A stretch of 64,000 nucleotides of DNA, from NCBI RefSeq assembly GCF_000972495.1, contig NZ_LATM01000001.1, forward strand, positions 331,241-395,240. Direction: 5' to 3'. How positions within the stretch are numbered: position 1 is the first letter of the stretch; each line of letters opens with the position of its first letter. A program made the position numbers and the translations under genes. Of this stretch, positions 51,823-60,996 are shown in pieces. This DNA comes from Hymenobacter terrenus. GTDB lineage: Bacteria; Bacteroidota; Bacteroidia; Cytophagales; Hymenobacteraceae. Below the pieces are notes generated by a model that had not been told where the DNA came from, did not search any database, and saw nothing but the letters and a program-made list of their open reading frames with translations.

Positions 51823-53361
51823 CTACAGTGCCAGTGGCTTACCCTGGTAGAAGTCGAGGACTTTGCGACGGAAAAAAAACTCATATTTAGCCTGAATCAT
51901 ATCCGACTGCGCTGCCGTGAGATTATTGCGGGCCTGGTTAAAATCGGTACCGTTGAGCAAACCGTTATTGAAGCGAATTTCGGCGTTGCGGAAGGCCAGC
52001 GCCAAGGCATCTACCTGGCGAGAGCTGGCTGCGAAACGGCGCTGAGCCGCCAGCGCGTCAGCGAAGCTTTGCTGAATGGTTTGGCGCAATTGAAGCTTGA
52101 CTTGCTCGGCCTGTAGCGTTGCTTGCTGAATGCTGACCTGGGCCTGCTGCACGCCCACACGGGTTTGCAGCCCATTCAGAATAGGAACGTTGAGAGTAAA
52201 TTGCAGGAACTCACCGCGGTTATCCGACAGCTGGTCCAGGAACTTGTAGGGGAGTCTATCAAAAGACGGCTGTGGCAGCACGTAAATTGAAGGTGAGTAA
52301 CCGGTTGGTACCGTTGGGTCGGGCTGAAACACGGGCGTCAGCGTAAACCTGTCCGTATTCAATACCTGCTGGCTACGTACCGACGAAAAGCCGGTCGAAA
52401 CCCCACCCGCCAGGGTCAGCCTGGGGTAATAGCCCCCGCGGGCAATGTCGAGCCCCCGCTGGGCACTGAGCACGCGCAAGTCGGCGGCCTTGATTTCGGG
52501 TAGGCGTTGGCGGGCCTGCTCGAAGGTGGCATTCGGGTCTAGGGCGTCGGCAGTAGCCGTAAGGGTAGTGGGGTCGGGCAACGTAGGCACTACTACCTCG
52601 AAGCGGCTGGCGCTGGCCGGGTCCAGGTTGAGCTGTTGTACCAGCGTCAGCTGAGCTAGGGCGAGCTGGTTTTGGGCCGTCACCAAGGTCCGCTCCTCAC
52701 TGGCTAGCTGGGCGCGGATATCAAGTAAATTGCCTTCGGCCACGGCCCCGGCTTTCAACAATTTTTCGCTGCGAACTACTTGCTCGCGGATGGTACTTAT
52801 CCGAGCCTCAGAGGCTCGAATAAGCTCCTGGGCCAATAGCAATTGCAGGAATGACGAGGCCACGTTCAACGACAAATCGTTACGGGCCTTTTCAATGTCG
52901 ACCCGCGCCGCCTGAGCATTCAGCATCCCCTGCCGCACGGTATTGCGCAGCTGAAAGCCCGAAAACAATGTCACTTGGCCCGAAGCCGAGAAGTTATTGG
53001 AGCGCACGTTTACGGCCTGAAACTGGTTCGTCAGCGGGTCTCTGTTGGTGCCAAAGTTAAAACTCTGGTTGCCCGTGAAGCCAGCCGTGGGCAGCAGAGC
53101 GGCCCGGTTGAGGCGCTGAGTGGCCTCTTGCTGCTGAGCCGTCAACTCGCTGGCCCGCACGGTCAGATTGTGGGCCAGGGCGTAGTCTACGGCCGCTTGC
53201 AGGGTCCAGGGACCAGTGGGCGCAGCCTGAGCGGGCGTCCCCAAAGCGGCGGCCGGGGGAGGTACGGGATTTTGGCCCTGGGCGACGGTAGTCATTGTCA
53301 GCACGACTCCGGCCAATGCCAGCGGCCGAAAGTGTAATGCAGTAATCGTCTTTCGTTTCAT
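51823..53361 (-). CDS. TolC-type outer-membrane efflux protein
   Basis: A 512-aa protein from the ATG at 53361, which gives a signal peptide ending VAQGQN at about residue 30; the frame continues upstream to 53424. The two OEP repeats appear with WTLQAAVDYALAHNLTVRASEL and the coiled-coil segments AQELIRASEARISTIREQVVRSEKLLKAGAVAEGNLLDI and ALAFRNAEIRFNNGLLNGTDFNQARNNLTAAQSD. It works with the adaptor encoded next. Transport substrate unknown. Confidence 0.92.
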   Translation of the reverse strand: MKRKTITALHFRPLALAGVVLTMTTVAQGQNPVPPPAAALGTPAQAAPTGPWTLQAAVDYALAHNLTVRASELTAQQQEATQRLNRAALLPTAGFTGNQSFNFGTNRDPLTNQFQAVNVRSNNFSASGQVTLFSGFQLRNTVRQGMLNAQAARVDIEKARNDLSLNVASSFLQLLLAQELIRASEARISTIREQVVRSEKLLKAGAVAEGNLLDIRAQLASEERTLVTAQNQLALAQLTLVQQLNLDPASASRFEVVVPTLPDPTTLTATADALDPNATFEQARQRLPEIKAADLRVLSAQRGLDIARGGYYPRLTLAGGVSTGFSSVRSQQVLNTDRFTLTPVFQPDPTVPTGYSPSIYVLPQPSFDRLPYKFLDQLSDNRGEFLQFTLNVPILNGLQTRVGVQQAQVSIQQATLQAEQVKLQLRQTIQQSFADALAAQRRFAASSRQVDALALAFRNAEIRFNNGLLNGTDFNQARNNLTAAQSDMIQAKYEFFFRRKVLDFYQGKPLAL

Positions 53362-53443
53362 CTCGCAGAAATTGAGGCGTTGGTTACTCAGGGAAGAATC
53401 ATAGTAATCGTTGGGCAGCGCCATTTATTACATAGTCAGCTCC

Positions 53444-54124
53444 CTATTCGAGCGTCGGAATGTAAGTGATGTGCTGCACCCAGCTCAGCTGACGCAGATA
53501 AGTCAGTGTTATTTCCTTTATTGGGCTGTCCATTTCGATAAACTGCCGGGCCGCGTCATTACGGCCCTTCCGGCTCACAAACATGGTAGCGATGTTGCAC
53601 TCGTCGTGGGCAATGACGGAGGCAATGAAGGCAATGGAGCCGGGCACGTCGTGCGCGTCGATGATGAGTGTGTGCAGCGCCCCCGAAAAGTCGGCCGGAA
53701 ACCCATCGACCTCCACAATGCGAATCACGCCGCCGCCCCGGCTCTGTCCTACCACCTCCACGCGGTGGCCGGTGGCCCCGTCGAGCAAATTTACCTTAAT
53801 GGTATTGGGGTGCATGGTCGAGGCGTTGCCCACACTCTGAAACGTGTACTTCAAACCAGCCTCCGCGGCATGGTCGAAAGCTGTGCGAATGCGCGTGTCG
53901 TCGGGGGCGTAGCCGAGCAGGCCCGCCACGATGGCGCGGTCGGAGCCGTGGCCCTCGTAGGTACGGGCGAAGGAATTATAAAAGGTGACGACGGCCTCGG
54001 TAGGGACGGCACCCAAAATGCGGATGGCAGCCCGGGCGATGCGCACCACCCCGGCCGTGTGCGATGAGCTGGGCCCAATCATCACGGGCCCAATCATATC
54101 AAAAATGCTGGATTTTTCGGCCAT
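53444..54124 (-). CDS. sdaAB: L-serine ammonia-lyase, iron-sulfur type, beta subunit
   Basis: A 226-aa protein. The substrate-binding motif IGPSSSHTAG is at the N-terminus (residues 16-25), with EGHGSDRAIVAGLLG following. The C-terminal 75 residues form an ACT-like domain (HTLIIDAHDVPGSIAFIASVIA). The alpha subunit with the iron-sulfur cysteines is not in this window. Two-subunit enzymes deaminate serine to pyruvate. It is 82 bases upstream of the TolC gene on the same strand. Confidence 0.9.
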   Translation of the reverse strand: MAEKSSIFDMIGPVMIGPSSSHTAGVVRIARAAIRILGAVPTEAVVTFYNSFARTYEGHGSDRAIVAGLLGYAPDDTRIRTAFDHAAEAGLKYTFQSVGNASTMHPNTIKVNLLDGATGHRVEVVGQSRGGGVIRIVEVDGFPADFSGALHTLIIDAHDVPGSIAFIASVIAHDECNIATMFVSRKGRNDAARQFIEMDSPIKEITLTYLRQLSWVQHITYIPTLE

Positions 54125-54396
54125 GGGCTTGCGCCGTCGATAGGGTTACGACGCTAAAAGTAGTGGATTGTGCCCATACCGGGCAGTTTATGTGATTTGG
54201 TTGAGCAACAAAAATTGTAAAATTCATTGCTCTTCCTGGCTTTCAGACCGGGAATTATCGGCAAAGATGCTGCGCAACCATTTTAGTTGCGAGTTAGTAG
54301 GCAAGGCGCCTAAACCCGCCCCTTGAAACCTGGGTATTTTGTCGATATTTGTTCCAGCCCCACCCAGCTAATTCTTCACTCATTGTCCTCTTTTAC

Positions 54397-55383
54397 ATGT
54401 CAACCCCTCCCACCCAGGATGAGTTTTCGCCGGCCGTTTTAGCGCAGCTCCGCCGGCTTCAGGATAAGTACGCGCCCGACGGCCAAGACCTCGCCGCCTA
54501 CCTCGAAGGTCTCTACCACGCCAAGTATATCAACTACTGGGACTATATTGAACTCGACACGCTGCTCTCGCTCCAACGGCCCCTCACTAACCTTCCCGAC
54601 GAGCGAATTTTCATCATGTACCATCAGATTTCGGAGCTATACTTCAAGCTCTGCCTCTGCGAGTACGAGCAAATCGGCGACCTTCAGCACCCCACGCTGG
54701 GAGAAATAGTGCTACGCCTGGGCCGCATCAACCGCTACTTCGACAATCTCATCGATTCATTCGATGTGATGGTCGACGGCATGGACAAGCAGCAGTTCCT
54801 CGATTTCCGCATGGCCCTGATGCCCGCCTCGGGCTTTCAGTCGGTGCAATACCGAATGATAGAAATTGCCAGCACCAGCCTCGAAAACCTCACTGATGAG
54901 GCCAAGCGCCAAGCCCTGGGCGAGGCCTCGGCCCACGACTATGACCAGCTGCTGGGCTGCATCTACTGGAAAGCCGGGGCCACCGTAGAGGCCAGCGGCG
55001 CCAAGGCGCTTACGCTAATCGAGTTTGAGCGCAAGTACACGGCCGAACTCGTGCGCCACGCCGAGGCATTTCACCACCGCAACGTGTGGTCGGTGGTGCA
55101 GCGCCTGCCCGAGGAAGACCGGCAGCACCCCCGTCTGCTGCGCGCCATGCGCCAGCTCGATGTGAGCGTGAACGTGAACTGGCCGCTGATGCACTTTAAG
55201 TCGGCGGTGCGCTACCTGCAACGCAACCCTACTGATGTGGCCGCCACGGGAGGCACCAACTGGCGCAGCTACCTGCCCCCCAAGTTCCAGCGCCGCATCT
55301 TCTACCCTCAGCTCTGGACCGCTCAAGAACTGGAGGACTGGGGCAAGGGCTGGGTCGAACAGGTGCTGGATGAGGGCAGGTAG
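54397..55383 (+). CDS. Tryptophan 2,3-dioxygenase family protein
   Basis: A 328-aa protein from the ATG at 54397. IMYHQISELYFKLCLCEYEQIGD corresponds to the TDO active-site helix HQ-YELWFK, with the substrate His. GFQSVQYRMIEIAS matches the SFQFR region with the substrate-binding Arg. WPLMHFKSAVRYLQRNP...ATGGTNWRSYLPPKF corresponds to the heme-ligand His and the GTGG loop. It is a divergent member of the type found in Bacteroidota and could open the kynurenine pathway. No kynureninase or kynurenine formamidase is adjacent. Confidence 0.82.
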   Translation: MSTPPTQDEFSPAVLAQLRRLQDKYAPDGQDLAAYLEGLYHAKYINYWDYIELDTLLSLQRPLTNLPDERIFIMYHQISELYFKLCLCEYEQIGDLQHPTLGEIVLRLGRINRYFDNLIDSFDVMVDGMDKQQFLDFRMALMPASGFQSVQYRMIEIASTSLENLTDEAKRQALGEASAHDYDQLLGCIYWKAGATVEASGAKALTLIEFERKYTAELVRHAEAFHHRNVWSVVQRLPEEDRQHPRLLRAMRQLDVSVNVNWPLMHFKSAVRYLQRNPTDVAATGGTNWRSYLPPKFQRRIFYPQLWTAQELEDWGKGWVEQVLDEGR

Positions 55384-55478
55384 CTGTAAAAAGCAGTTTT
55401 CAGATCGCAAACCAGACGCGTCAGATAGGAATCTGTTGGCGGGGGCTTCCAGCCTTTCTTTTGTTAAACCAATAAATT

Positions 55479-55926
55479 TTTCGGTACGCATGAGAAAGCG
55501 CCGGCTGGTCCTTGCTTCCCTGACTTTCCTGTGCTCGTGCTTGCTGGCTTGTACTGCAAAGGCGCAGGTAGTCCGCGATGGCAGCATTAATCTGCTTCCG
55601 ATGTACGGCGGCGCACGAAAAAGCCGGGTCCTACGCAAAGCAGATGAACAGTTTTTAACCGCTTGCGACCAGCTATTCCCCAATCGACAAGCCGCGGCGA
55701 AATTTCGGTACGCATGAGAAAGCGCCGGCTGGTCCTTGCTTCCCTGACTTTCCTGTGCTCGTGCTTGCTGGCTTGTACTGCAAAGGCGCAGGTAGTCCGC
55801 GATGGCAGCATTAATCTGCTTCCGATGTACGGCGGCGCACGAAAAAGCCGGGTCCTACGCAAAGCAGATGAACAGTTTTTAACCGCTTGCGACCAGCTAT
55901 TCCCCAATCGACAAGCCGCGGCGAAA
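55479..55926 (+). repeat. Exact 224-bp tandem duplication
   Basis: Bases 55479-55702 are repeated without a mismatch at 55703-55926. The ends share a short microhomology (AAAT/TT). The unit covers the start codon, signal peptide and first 70 codons of the TPR-like gene. Since 224 is not a multiple of three, the first copy runs into a stop just after the junction. Confidence 0.92.
55490..55717 (+). pseudogene. Truncated first copy of the TPR-like gene
   Basis: A 75-codon frame identical to the N-terminus of the intact gene for 72 codons, then FRYA and a TGA. Its TGA (55715-55717) overlaps the ATG of the intact copy (55714-55716) as ATGA. It may still be translated as a secreted 75-residue fragment and could couple translation to the intact gene. 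Confidence 0.75.
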
Positions 55927-56412
55927 TATTACGCTGGCAAAGGGTGGGAGTGTATACGAAAAGATGACTTTAACACGGCTATAAAGCGGCTTAACCAAGC
56001 ATGGCTGTTGGATAGCACCAATGCTACTGCCTATTGGGGTTTTGGCGCTGTGGCCGGAGCACGCGAAGAGTTTATCGCATCCCTACACTATTTCAAACTG
56101 ACTCGGAAATACGACCCTACCAACCTGAAAGTACTACTTGATATCAGCCAAACGCTCTTACTGCGCTTTGAGCGGAACAAGCAGGCCTCTGACTTGGAAG
56201 ATGCTGTCAACGCCATTCAACTGTTCCTAACTACTTCGCATGATGCTTTGGAAAACTTTCAAGCTTATGAAAAACTAGCTATTGTATACTTTCTCAAGCA
56301 TGACTACCTCAATGCCTGGAAGTACGTGGACTTAGCCGCTGCACTACAACCTATCGCGGTACAAACCTGGGAATTGTTGCCAGAGCTAGAGCGAGCCGCT
56401 CCCCGGAAATAG
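55714..56412 (+). CDS. Exported TPR-like protein, intact copy
   Basis: A 232-aa protein. The signal segment has either a lipobox LLAC (Cys21) or a signal-peptidase-I site AKA-Q (residue 25). The mature part has TPR-like helices, for example DDFNTAIKRLNQAWLLDSTNATAYWGFGAVAG and KHDYLNAWKYVDLAAALQP. The original promoter and leader now precede the truncated copy, 224 bases further upstream. Function unknown. I chose this ATG because it matches the duplicated start. Confidence 0.72.
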   Translation: MRKRRLVLASLTFLCSCLLACTAKAQVVRDGSINLLPMYGGARKSRVLRKADEQFLTACDQLFPNRQAAAKYYAGKGWECIRKDDFNTAIKRLNQAWLLDSTNATAYWGFGAVAGAREEFIASLHYFKLTRKYDPTNLKVLLDISQTLLLRFERNKQASDLEDAVNAIQLFLTTSHDALENFQAYEKLAIVYFLKHDYLNAWKYVDLAAALQPIAVQTWELLPELERAAPRK

Positions 56413-56885
56413 TTTTATTGAAGACCCCAGTGGCATACACGAAAGAGGCCGCTTCCAGTAGGGATGATTTGAACTGCCGACTAGGGCGACATCAGTCCCT
56501 CGATCATAACCTTCCAGATAAGGCGCCGTTCAACCAAGCGCCCTCCGGGGTGCTTGTTCTCAACTCACCAAAACCCACCCAAGAACATGCGAGAGAGCCA
56601 TTCGCTCGAAGATGTGCTGAACACGCTGCGGAAGAAGTTCGCCTTCTGTTAGACCGTAGTGCTAATCGCCGCGGCCGATAGCCAACTAAGCGAAAGCACC
56701 TTTGTGCCTGAGCCCCGACGACAGCGACTTTCTGCTGTAGTTCAGCAACAAGCTCGGGCTGAATCCGGAAGAAGTGATGACCATTGCTGACAACCCGGGC
56801 ATGCTCATTGTCCCAAAAAGCCGGCCGGCGTACTGAAAGTCAGCTTCTCCGTTAATTCGTTACTTGGAATTTTACCGCCCCCGCC
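56413..56885. other. Gene-free stretch with remnants of short genes
   Basis: About 470 bases. From the ATG at 56587 a frame reads MRESHSLEDVLNTLRKKFAFC then stops at 56650-56652. In another frame NKLGLNPEEVMTIADNPGMLIVPKSRPAY ends at the TGA at 56834, preceded by an in-frame stop. Both look like pieces of small proteins, so decay is likely. No RNA gene or mobile element is recognised. Confidence 0.4.
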
Positions 56886-57176
56886 ATGACCCACTCCGAC
56901 CAACAAACCATCGACATCACCCTCAACCAACTGCGGGCCGTACATACCAACATGGGCAGCTTGTGGGACGCCGACACCATGGCCACCTTTTACTACAGCG
57001 TGCTCAGCGGCACCGTGGCCCGCAACGGCCCGGAGGTGGCCCAGGCCATTGGCAACATGATAAGCGAGGTATTCGACAACGCGGCCAGGGCGCACGCCAA
57101 CCTGGGCAGCCTTACCAATGGCCTGCCTCCTAATGAGAGCGGCCGCACACACTCCGACGAACCCACGCGGCGGTAA
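56886..57176 (+). CDS. Small unrecognised protein
   Basis: A 96-aa frame, MTHSDQQTIDITLNQLRAV..., with helical, Ala- and Asn-rich character and no signal peptide or known motif. The codons look normal for this genome (GC-rich third positions). It lies among gene remnants, so it may be a surviving small gene or chance. Unsure. Confidence 0.4.
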   Translation: MTHSDQQTIDITLNQLRAVHTNMGSLWDADTMATFYYSVLSGTVARNGPEVAQAIGNMISEVFDNAARAHANLGSLTNGLPPNESGRTHSDEPTRR

Positions 57177-57256
57177 GAACGACCTGTTCGTTGACCGCTA
57201 GGCGGGTGGCCGAGGCAAGGACAATGACGCTACAAGTGCAGGGTCGCTAGCTTGGT

Positions 57257-57532
57257 TTGGCGAGCGCCCTAGCACGCTTGCCGAGCCTTCTAAACCAGTG
57301 CGGCGGTCGGGGACCGAGGCGGTGGTTGAAAACGTTGCCCCGCGAGTTTATCACCTACCAAACCCTGCAAGGCGTAGCCGATATGCTACCAGCCGAGCAG
57401 TTTGCCCGGGTGCATAAGTACTTTCTCATTTACGAGCGGCTAAACCATCGGGCAGAGCTGCACGTCAAATCGACGAGCCCAAGTGATGCGAGAAGCTCCA
57501 GCAGTATTCAAGCCGTGGCTACGAATTTGTGA
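57257..57532 (+). pseudogene. Remnant of a LytTR DNA-binding domain
   Basis: Within this frame, FITYQTLQGVADMLPAEQFARVHKYFLI (about 57345-57430) matches the LytTR core, in which L-x-x-L-P-x-x-x-F-x-R-V-H-K-S/Y is typical. No receiver domain precedes it, and the region after YFLI no longer resembles the family. It is most likely the decayed C-terminus of a LytTR response regulator. Confidence 0.5.
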
Positions 57533-57538
57533 AGCGGC

Positions 57539-58858
57539 TTATTCCGCCATATGGCCTTGTTCGGCCCGGGTCTCCCCCATTCGCCAGTACACCAGCAACG
57601 AGAGCAGCGCGCAGCCCGTCACGTACCAGTAGAACCACTCTTCCAACCCCTGGTCTTTGGCAAATAGGGCCACGTACTCGGCCGTACCGCCGAAAATGGC
57701 CACCGTGAGCGCAAACGGCAGCCCCACTCCCAGCGCCCGGATTTCGGTGGGAAACAGCTCCGCCTTCACTACGGCGCTGATGGAAGTGTAGCCACTCACC
57801 ACGAACAGAGCCGCGATGAGCAGGCCCGCCGCCACCCAGGGATTGTGCGTCTGGGCCAGCATCCGCAGCAGTGGCACGGTGCCCAACGTAGCCCCAATAC
57901 CGAACATCAGCAGCACCGGCCGGCGCCCAACTTTGTCGGAAAGGGCACCCAGCAGCGGCTGAAACAGCAACGCCACGGCCATTACCCCAAATGAAATAAG
58001 GGTGGCCTGCTCCTTCGTAAAGCCAGCCGTATTGACCAGGAATTTCTGGGCATAGGTCGTGAACGTGTAGAAGGCCAGGGTGCCGCCCAGCGTGAGGCCC
58101 ACTACCGTGAACACGGCGCGAGGATGCTGCATCAGGACGCGCATCTGGCCCGGCACTGGGGCGTGGCCCTTGTCTATTGCCGCCGTTGCCACGCTCTGCT
58201 TATGCTGCTTAAAGGCGGCCGTCTCGCCCATGTGCGTACGCAGATATAGCGCGCCCCACGCCGCCAGCGCCCCGATAACGAACGGTACCCGCCAACCCCA
58301 ACCGTCCAGTTGCGCGGGCGTGAGCACCTGCTGCAACCCCAGCTGAACCACCAAAGCCAGCAGCTGCCCACCCATCAGGGTGAGGTACTGAAAGCTGGAC
58401 CAGAAGCCCCGATGCCGGACCCCGGCCATCTCGCTGAGGTAGGTGGCCGAAGTACCATACTCGCCGCCCACACTGATGCCCTGCACCAGCCGGGCCAGCA
58501 GCAACAAGGCTGGTGCCAGCACCCCAATACGGGCATAGCCCGGCGTGGCCGCAATCAGCACTGAGCCCCCGGCCATCAGGCGCACCGAAAGCAACAGGGC
58601 GGCGCGGCGACCGTGGCGGTCGGCATAGGCACCCAGTAGCCAGGCTCCAAATGGCCGCATCAGAAAGCCCACCGCAAAAATGGCCGCCGTATTCAGCAGC
58701 TGCGCCGTGAAGTTGCCTTTGGGAAAGAACACTGGGGCGAAGTACAGCGCGAAAGCTGAGTAAGCATACCAATCGTACCACTCTACCAGATTGCCAATGG
58801 AACCGCTCACGATAGAGCGTAATCGAGAAACAGGGGCGGGAAGAACCGGAGTAGTCAT
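57539..58858 (-). CDS. MFS transporter of the metabolite:H+ symporter type
   Basis: A 439-aa protein with 12 predicted helices. SGSIGNLVEWYDWYAYSAFALYFAPVFFP and the loop-2 motif GAYADRHGRRAAL are typical of the KgtP/ShiA/ProP branch, as is RLVQGISVGGEYGTSATYLSE. It probably imports a dicarboxylate or similar acid with protons; the substrate cannot be fixed by sequence alone. Convergent with the LytTR remnant. A TAGCTTTG promoter box lies upstream. Confidence 0.9.
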   Translation of the reverse strand: MTTPVLPAPVSRLRSIVSGSIGNLVEWYDWYAYSAFALYFAPVFFPKGNFTAQLLNTAAIFAVGFLMRPFGAWLLGAYADRHGRRAALLLSVRLMAGGSVLIAATPGYARIGVLAPALLLLARLVQGISVGGEYGTSATYLSEMAGVRHRGFWSSFQYLTLMGGQLLALVVQLGLQQVLTPAQLDGWGWRVPFVIGALAAWGALYLRTHMGETAAFKQHKQSVATAAIDKGHAPVPGQMRVLMQHPRAVFTVVGLTLGGTLAFYTFTTYAQKFLVNTAGFTKEQATLISFGVMAVALLFQPLLGALSDKVGRRPVLLMFGIGATLGTVPLLRMLAQTHNPWVAAGLLIAALFVVSGYTSISAVVKAELFPTEIRALGVGLPFALTVAIFGGTAEYVALFAKDQGLEEWFYWYVTGCALLSLLVYWRMGETRAEQGHMAE

Positions 58859-58901
58859 GCAAAAAGGAAACGAGTTGCGGCTAGGTGGTGTCTGTGTACG
58901 G

Positions 58902-58909
58902 CAAAGCTA
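58902..58909 (-). promoter_or_regulatory. -7 box of the MFS gene
   Basis: TAGCTTTG on the minus strand is an exact TAnnTTTG match about 44 bases before the ATG. No TTG at the usual -33 position. Confidence 0.4.
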
Positions 58910-59090
58910 GAAATGCGACAAATGGCGGTGAGATACACTTTCGTCAGGTCAAGATTGAGAGTTGAGATCTGCTAGTTGCGTTTAACTTTTACAGGCAACG
59001 TTGTACTGTTCACAGCTACCTCTCACGAAGCGACGTGACACCTTTGATGGGAAAACATGCTCCGATTATCTTGGCTGAGCCGGCCGAGTT

Positions 59091-59118
59091 TTGCTCATCA
59101 CCGTTGCTCTTAACTTTG
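59091..59118 (+). promoter_or_regulatory. Promoter of the FAD-dependent protein gene
   Basis: TTG (59091-59093), 17 bases, then TAACTTTG (59111-59118). Both elements match the Bacteroidota consensus. The leader to the ATG at 59200 would be about 75 bases. Confidence 0.55.
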
Positions 59119-59199
59119 CGGCCTGAGTATTAACAGGTGTTTTCGCTTACCTCATTTTGGGATAATTACCTAAAGGATAACTACCTTTCATTTACACAA

Positions 59200-60783
59200 A
59201 TGTTAAAACAAGAAATTGAGCTTCTCCTTTCCCCCGAAGAAGCATTTGACGAGCTAACTCGGTATGAGGCCATTTTGCGTCAGGCCGGTATTCAACCTGG
59301 CATGGCTGATTTTGTGCATTTACGGCGTCGTTCTATTGATGCACGTGGTCGACAACCACTCGTCCGCCTGCGCGCCGATGTTTATCGTACAGCGCCACCA
59401 CGGGACTTGTTTGGGCCATGGTTTGTTTATCCAAATGTGAAATCATCTTCCCGCAAAATCCTTGTAGTTGGAGCAGGCCCGGCAGGGTTATTCGCGGCGT
59501 TGCGCTGCATAGAACTTGGCTTGAAACCCATCGTGTTAGAGCGGGGTCGCGACGTACGCGCCAGGCGGCGAGACCTTGCGGCCATCAACAAAGAGCAATT
59601 CGTTAATCCTGATTCTAACTACTGCTTCGGGGAGGGCGGCGCGGGCACCTACTCCGACGGTAAGCTGTATACCCGTGCCACCAAGCGCGGCGACGTGGGC
59701 CGGGTCCTGCGCCGGCTGGTGCAGCACGGAGCCACACCCGATATTCTGGTGGATGCCCACCCCCACATTGGCACCAACAAATTGCCAGCCGTGGTGCAGG
59801 CCCTCCGCGAGGCCATCATCGAAGCCGGTGGTGAAGTCCGTTTTGATACCCGGGTGGTCGACCTCGTGCTGGAAAACAACCGACTGCGCGGAGTTGTCAC
59901 GGCCTCTGGCGAAGCCCTAGAAGCCGAGGCCACGATTCTGGCCACCGGCCACTCGGCCCGCGACATTTATGAACTGCTGCACCAACGAGGAGTCCTCATC
60001 GAAGCCAAGCCCTTTGCCTTGGGCGTACGCGTGGAACATCCTCAGTCCCTCATTGACCAAGCCCAGTACCGCCGGGCCGAACGGGGGCTACTCCCGGCGG
60101 CCTCCTACGCGCTGGTGCATCAAACGGAAGTGCGCGGGCAGCAGCGGGGCGTGTTTTCATTTTGCATGTGCCCCGGTGGCTTCATCGTGCCAGCCGCCAC
60201 GGCGCCGGGCGAAGTGGTAGTGAATGGCATGTCGCCGAGCCGCCGCGACTCCCGCTTCGCTAATTCCGGCATCGTGGCAGCCGTGGAGCTGGACGACCTG
60301 GACCTGAAGCAGCACGGCCCCCTGGCGGGCCTGCATTTTCAGCAAGCCCTGGAACAGCGGGCCTGCCAGGCGGCCGGTGGCACCCAGCGCGCCCCGGCTC
60401 AGCTCCTAGGCGACTTTCTCAAGAACAAGACTTCGGCCAGCCTGCTCGAAACTTCGTACCAGCCGGGTCTGGTGCCCACGCGCATGGACGAGGTGCTCGG
60501 TCCCGTTCTGGCCGAGCGCCTACGGCAAGGCTTCCGCGACTTCGGCCGGAAGATACCGGGCTATGCTACCAACGCCGCTCAGATTGTGGGAGTAGAAAGC
60601 CGAACGTCGGCACCGGTGCGCATCCCCCGCGACAAAGACACCTTGCAGCACCCCGTGGTGACGGGGCTATTTCCCTGCGGTGAGGGCGCGGGCTACGCGG
60701 GTGGCATCGTATCGGCCGCCATGGACGGCGAGCGGTGCGCGGAAGCAGTTCTTACAACGCTGGCGACAGCGAATGGTAAGTAG
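59200..60783 (+). CDS. FAD-dependent protein of the COG2509 family
   Basis: A 527-aa protein from the ATG at 59200; the frame extends to 59137. The N-terminal 85 residues are a small family-specific domain. ILVVGAGPAGLFAALRCIELG (about residue 87) binds the FAD ADP moiety, and NYCFGEGGAGTYSDGKLYTR is the family signature. The second half has ATILATGHSARDIYELL, FCMCPGGFIVPA and GLFPCGEGAGYAGGIVSAAMDG. Homologs are predicted dehydrogenases of unknown substrate. It has its own promoter. Confidence 0.88.
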   Translation: MLKQEIELLLSPEEAFDELTRYEAILRQAGIQPGMADFVHLRRRSIDARGRQPLVRLRADVYRTAPPRDLFGPWFVYPNVKSSSRKILVVGAGPAGLFAALRCIELGLKPIVLERGRDVRARRRDLAAINKEQFVNPDSNYCFGEGGAGTYSDGKLYTRATKRGDVGRVLRRLVQHGATPDILVDAHPHIGTNKLPAVVQALREAIIEAGGEVRFDTRVVDLVLENNRLRGVVTASGEALEAEATILATGHSARDIYELLHQRGVLIEAKPFALGVRVEHPQSLIDQAQYRRAERGLLPAASYALVHQTEVRGQQRGVFSFCMCPGGFIVPAATAPGEVVVNGMSPSRRDSRFANSGIVAAVELDDLDLKQHGPLAGLHFQQALEQRACQAAGGTQRAPAQLLGDFLKNKTSASLLETSYQPGLVPTRMDEVLGPVLAERLRQGFRDFGRKIPGYATNAAQIVGVESRTSAPVRIPRDKDTLQHPVVTGLFPCGEGAGYAGGIVSAAMDGERCAEAVLTTLATANGK

Positions 60784-60840
60784 GTAAACCAGTGGGGCTG
60801 GATGCCAACCCTAAACTGGTCATCAGAAATCTTTACGTGT

Positions 60841-60883
60841 GGGGAGAGCGGCCACTCCATATGGGTCGAACGCCGTTCTCCCC
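60841..60883 (+). terminator. Hairpin downstream of the FAD-dependent gene
   Basis: GGGGAGAGCGGC (60841-60852) and GCCGTTCTCCCC (60872-60883) pair with one mismatch around 19 bases. No T-run follows, so termination is uncertain. Confidence 0.4.
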
Positions 60884-60996
60884 GTACGCCTCAACTGGGG
60901 CTGGTATTGCACGCTCATGCTGTAAGCTCATTATATATTCTTCCGAAGTGAAGTACTACTTCTAATTTATAGGACAATCAACCAGAGCTGAGCCTC

